Positions 63,063-64,000 of a stretch of 64,000 nucleotides of DNA are shown here, one piece after another (within the stretch, counting starts at the first letter, position 1; every line of letters starts with the position of its first letter). The notes beneath the pieces are model-generated. The model was not told where the DNA came from, made no database searches, and saw only the letters and a list, made by a program, of their open reading frames with translations. The position numbers were made by a program, and so were the translations under genes. Source of the DNA: Antiquaquibacter oligotrophicus. Lineage in GTDB: Bacteria; Actinomycetota; Actinomycetes; Actinomycetales; Microbacteriaceae. The DNA lies in NCBI RefSeq assembly GCF_020535405.1, contig NZ_CP085036.1, forward strand, positions 1,674,001-1,738,000. Reading direction: 5' to 3'.

Positions 63063-64000
63063 ATGTCGTTCACACGCCGAAGCTTCATCGTTGGTGCTGC
63101 ATCCGGCATGTCGGTGCTGGTTCTCGCAGCATGCACCGACCCGTCTCCAGCGCCCACTCCCTCGCCGACGAGGGAGCCAGAGGTCGTTCCGTCTCCGCGT
63201 TCCTTCTACCGCTCCAACTGGTCGGGCGATGCGTATGCCCGTGGCGCGACCACCTACACGGCCGTCGGTAGCCTGCCCCAGAGCCGGGAGACACTTCGGG
63301 AGCCGATCGACGATCGCATCTTCCTCGCCGGGGAGGCGCTCTCCGACGACCCGGGAACGGTGCGGGGTGCCGTGACCTCCGGCCGTTCGGCGGCCTACCT
63401 GGCGCTCGCCGCGATGGCCCCCGGTGAGCGTATTGCCGTGGTCGGCGCCGGGGCGGCTGGCAGCAGTGCGGCCCGGGTTCTCGTTGCCGGTGGCGCTGAT
63501 GTTGTTGTTGTGGAGGCCCGTGATCGCACGGGTGGTCGCATTGACAGCAACGTTGTCGGGGACGAGTTCTTCGAGTTGGGCGCGTGGCGTCTCGATGAGA
63601 CCGTCGACGGTGGGGTTATCGACGCCGCCCGTCAGGAGGGTGTCGAGTTTGTGCCCGTCCAGGGTGGGTCCGCTTTCGGCGCGGACGGCGCGGATGCCCC
63701 TCTCGAGCAGTCGACGGACGACGCCGTAATCCTGGCCGAAGCCCTTGCCGAGGCATCCGCGTGGGCGCTCGCCCAGGGGGAGGACGTACCGGTCGCCGAC
63801 GCGGTGCGCGAGGGTGTCGATCTGGAGAGCTGGGTGACCGAGGGTGGTCCGACCTCGAGCGAGCTTGCTGACCAGACGCTCCTGTCGATCGCCGCTCTGA
63901 CGGGAGCCGACCCTGGTGTGTTGAGTTCGTGGTTCGACGTGCCGGCCGGTGGACAGTCCGTTGTTCCGGTCGGTCCGCTCTCGGGTTTCATCGATACGGC
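63063..64000 (+). CDS. Flavin amine oxidase-like lipoprotein, domain order unusual (truncated by window)
   Basis: ATG 63063, open to the right edge (312 codons seen). A Tat-type leader (TRRSFIVGA) runs into a lipobox (LAAC, Cys 24). Residues ~45-120 carry YARGATTYTAVG, RIFLAGEALSDDPGTVRGA and SGRSAA, which in flavin monoamine oxidases form the C-terminal FAD-binding end. Only after that, at about residue 124, comes the usual N-terminal dinucleotide fold (RIAVVGAGAAGSSAARVL, VVVEARDRTGGR). So the C-terminal segment is placed before, or duplicated before, the Rossmann domain. Probably an exported FAD-dependent oxidase; substrate unknown. Confidence 0.8.
   Translation, partial: MSFTRRSFIVGAASGMSVLVLAACTDPSPAPTPSPTREPEVVPSPRSFYRSNWSGDAYARGATTYTAVGSLPQSRETLREPIDDRIFLAGEALSDDPGTVRGAVTSGRSAAYLALAAMAPGERIAVVGAGAAGSSAARVLVAGGADVVVVEARDRTGGRIDSNVVGDEFFELGAWRLDETVDGGVIDAARQEGVEFVPVQGGSAFGADGADAPLEQSTDDAVILAEALAEASAWALAQGEDVPVADAVREGVDLESWVTEGGPTSSELADQTLLSIAALTGADPGVLSSWFDVPAGGQSVVPVGPLSGFIDT

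Noticed and set aside
1..64000. CRISPR array, prophage or insertion sequence
   Set aside because: No regularly spaced repeats, transposase, integrase or phage structural genes were found in any frame.

Overview
The window is high-GC DNA from an actinobacterium, most likely a member of the Microbacteriaceae. The pointers are dense operons joined by ATGA/GTGA overlaps, frequent GTG starts, carbohydrate ABC importers with no local ATPase gene, a DUF222/HNH (13E12-type) gene behind an actinobacterial LexA box, the TreX-TreY-TreZ trehalose route and a DUF6766 protein. The family assignment is inference; no rRNA or other marker gene is present. There is no CRISPR array, insertion sequence or prophage.

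Layout. 1-6244 (+) is a plant-polysaccharide operon: sugar ABC importer (binding protein cut by the window edge, two permeases), GH3 glycosidase and GH51 arabinofuranosidase. 6248-14326 (-) is a complete kdp potassium-uptake operon (31-aa peptide, kdpF, A, B, C, D, E and a DUF3592-like membrane protein). 14544-26087 holds a GntR regulator, a leftward ABC importer operon, and a divergent rightward operon: Gfo/Idh oxidoreductase, a second GntR paralogue, copper amine oxidase, SIS-domain protein, BadF/GlcNAc-type kinase, aldehyde dehydrogenase and a small membrane protein. This looks like one catabolic unit for an amine-bearing or amino-sugar substrate. 26065-31353 (-) is a LacI-controlled sugar operon (oxidoreductase, DUF993 aldolase-like protein, TIM-barrel isomerase, glycerate kinase) with a perfect 32-bp operator region.

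31365-35112 (-) carries small stress or envelope genes (GNAT, lipoprotein, SRPBCC, DUF6766, 27-aa peptide) and a zinc alcohol dehydrogenase. 35175-38225 (-) is a four-gene overlapping module (GT2, acyl-CoA dehydrogenase-like, PIG-L deacetylase, NodS-like methyltransferase) whose product I cannot name; it is the best candidate here for an undescribed pathway. Dps and a hypothetical gene precede it. 39329-42242 is an MMPL exporter with a divergent TetR regulator. 42326-48452 (+) is glgX/treX-treY-treZ, turning glycogen into trehalose.

48651-54073 (-) holds an ABC-2 exporter pair, NhaA and an arsenic pair (ArsC and an ArsR-ArsC fusion) sharing one operator motif. 54189-64000 is mixed: DUF222/HNH nuclease, alpha/beta hydrolase, a small secreted protein with an apparent N-terminal frameshift, a lipoprotein, an EamA exporter, tRNA-Arg(ACG) with a strong terminator and repeated copies of its 3' end, a GNAT, a two-component system, a VOC/HxlR pair and, at the edge, a flavin amine oxidase whose segments appear rearranged.
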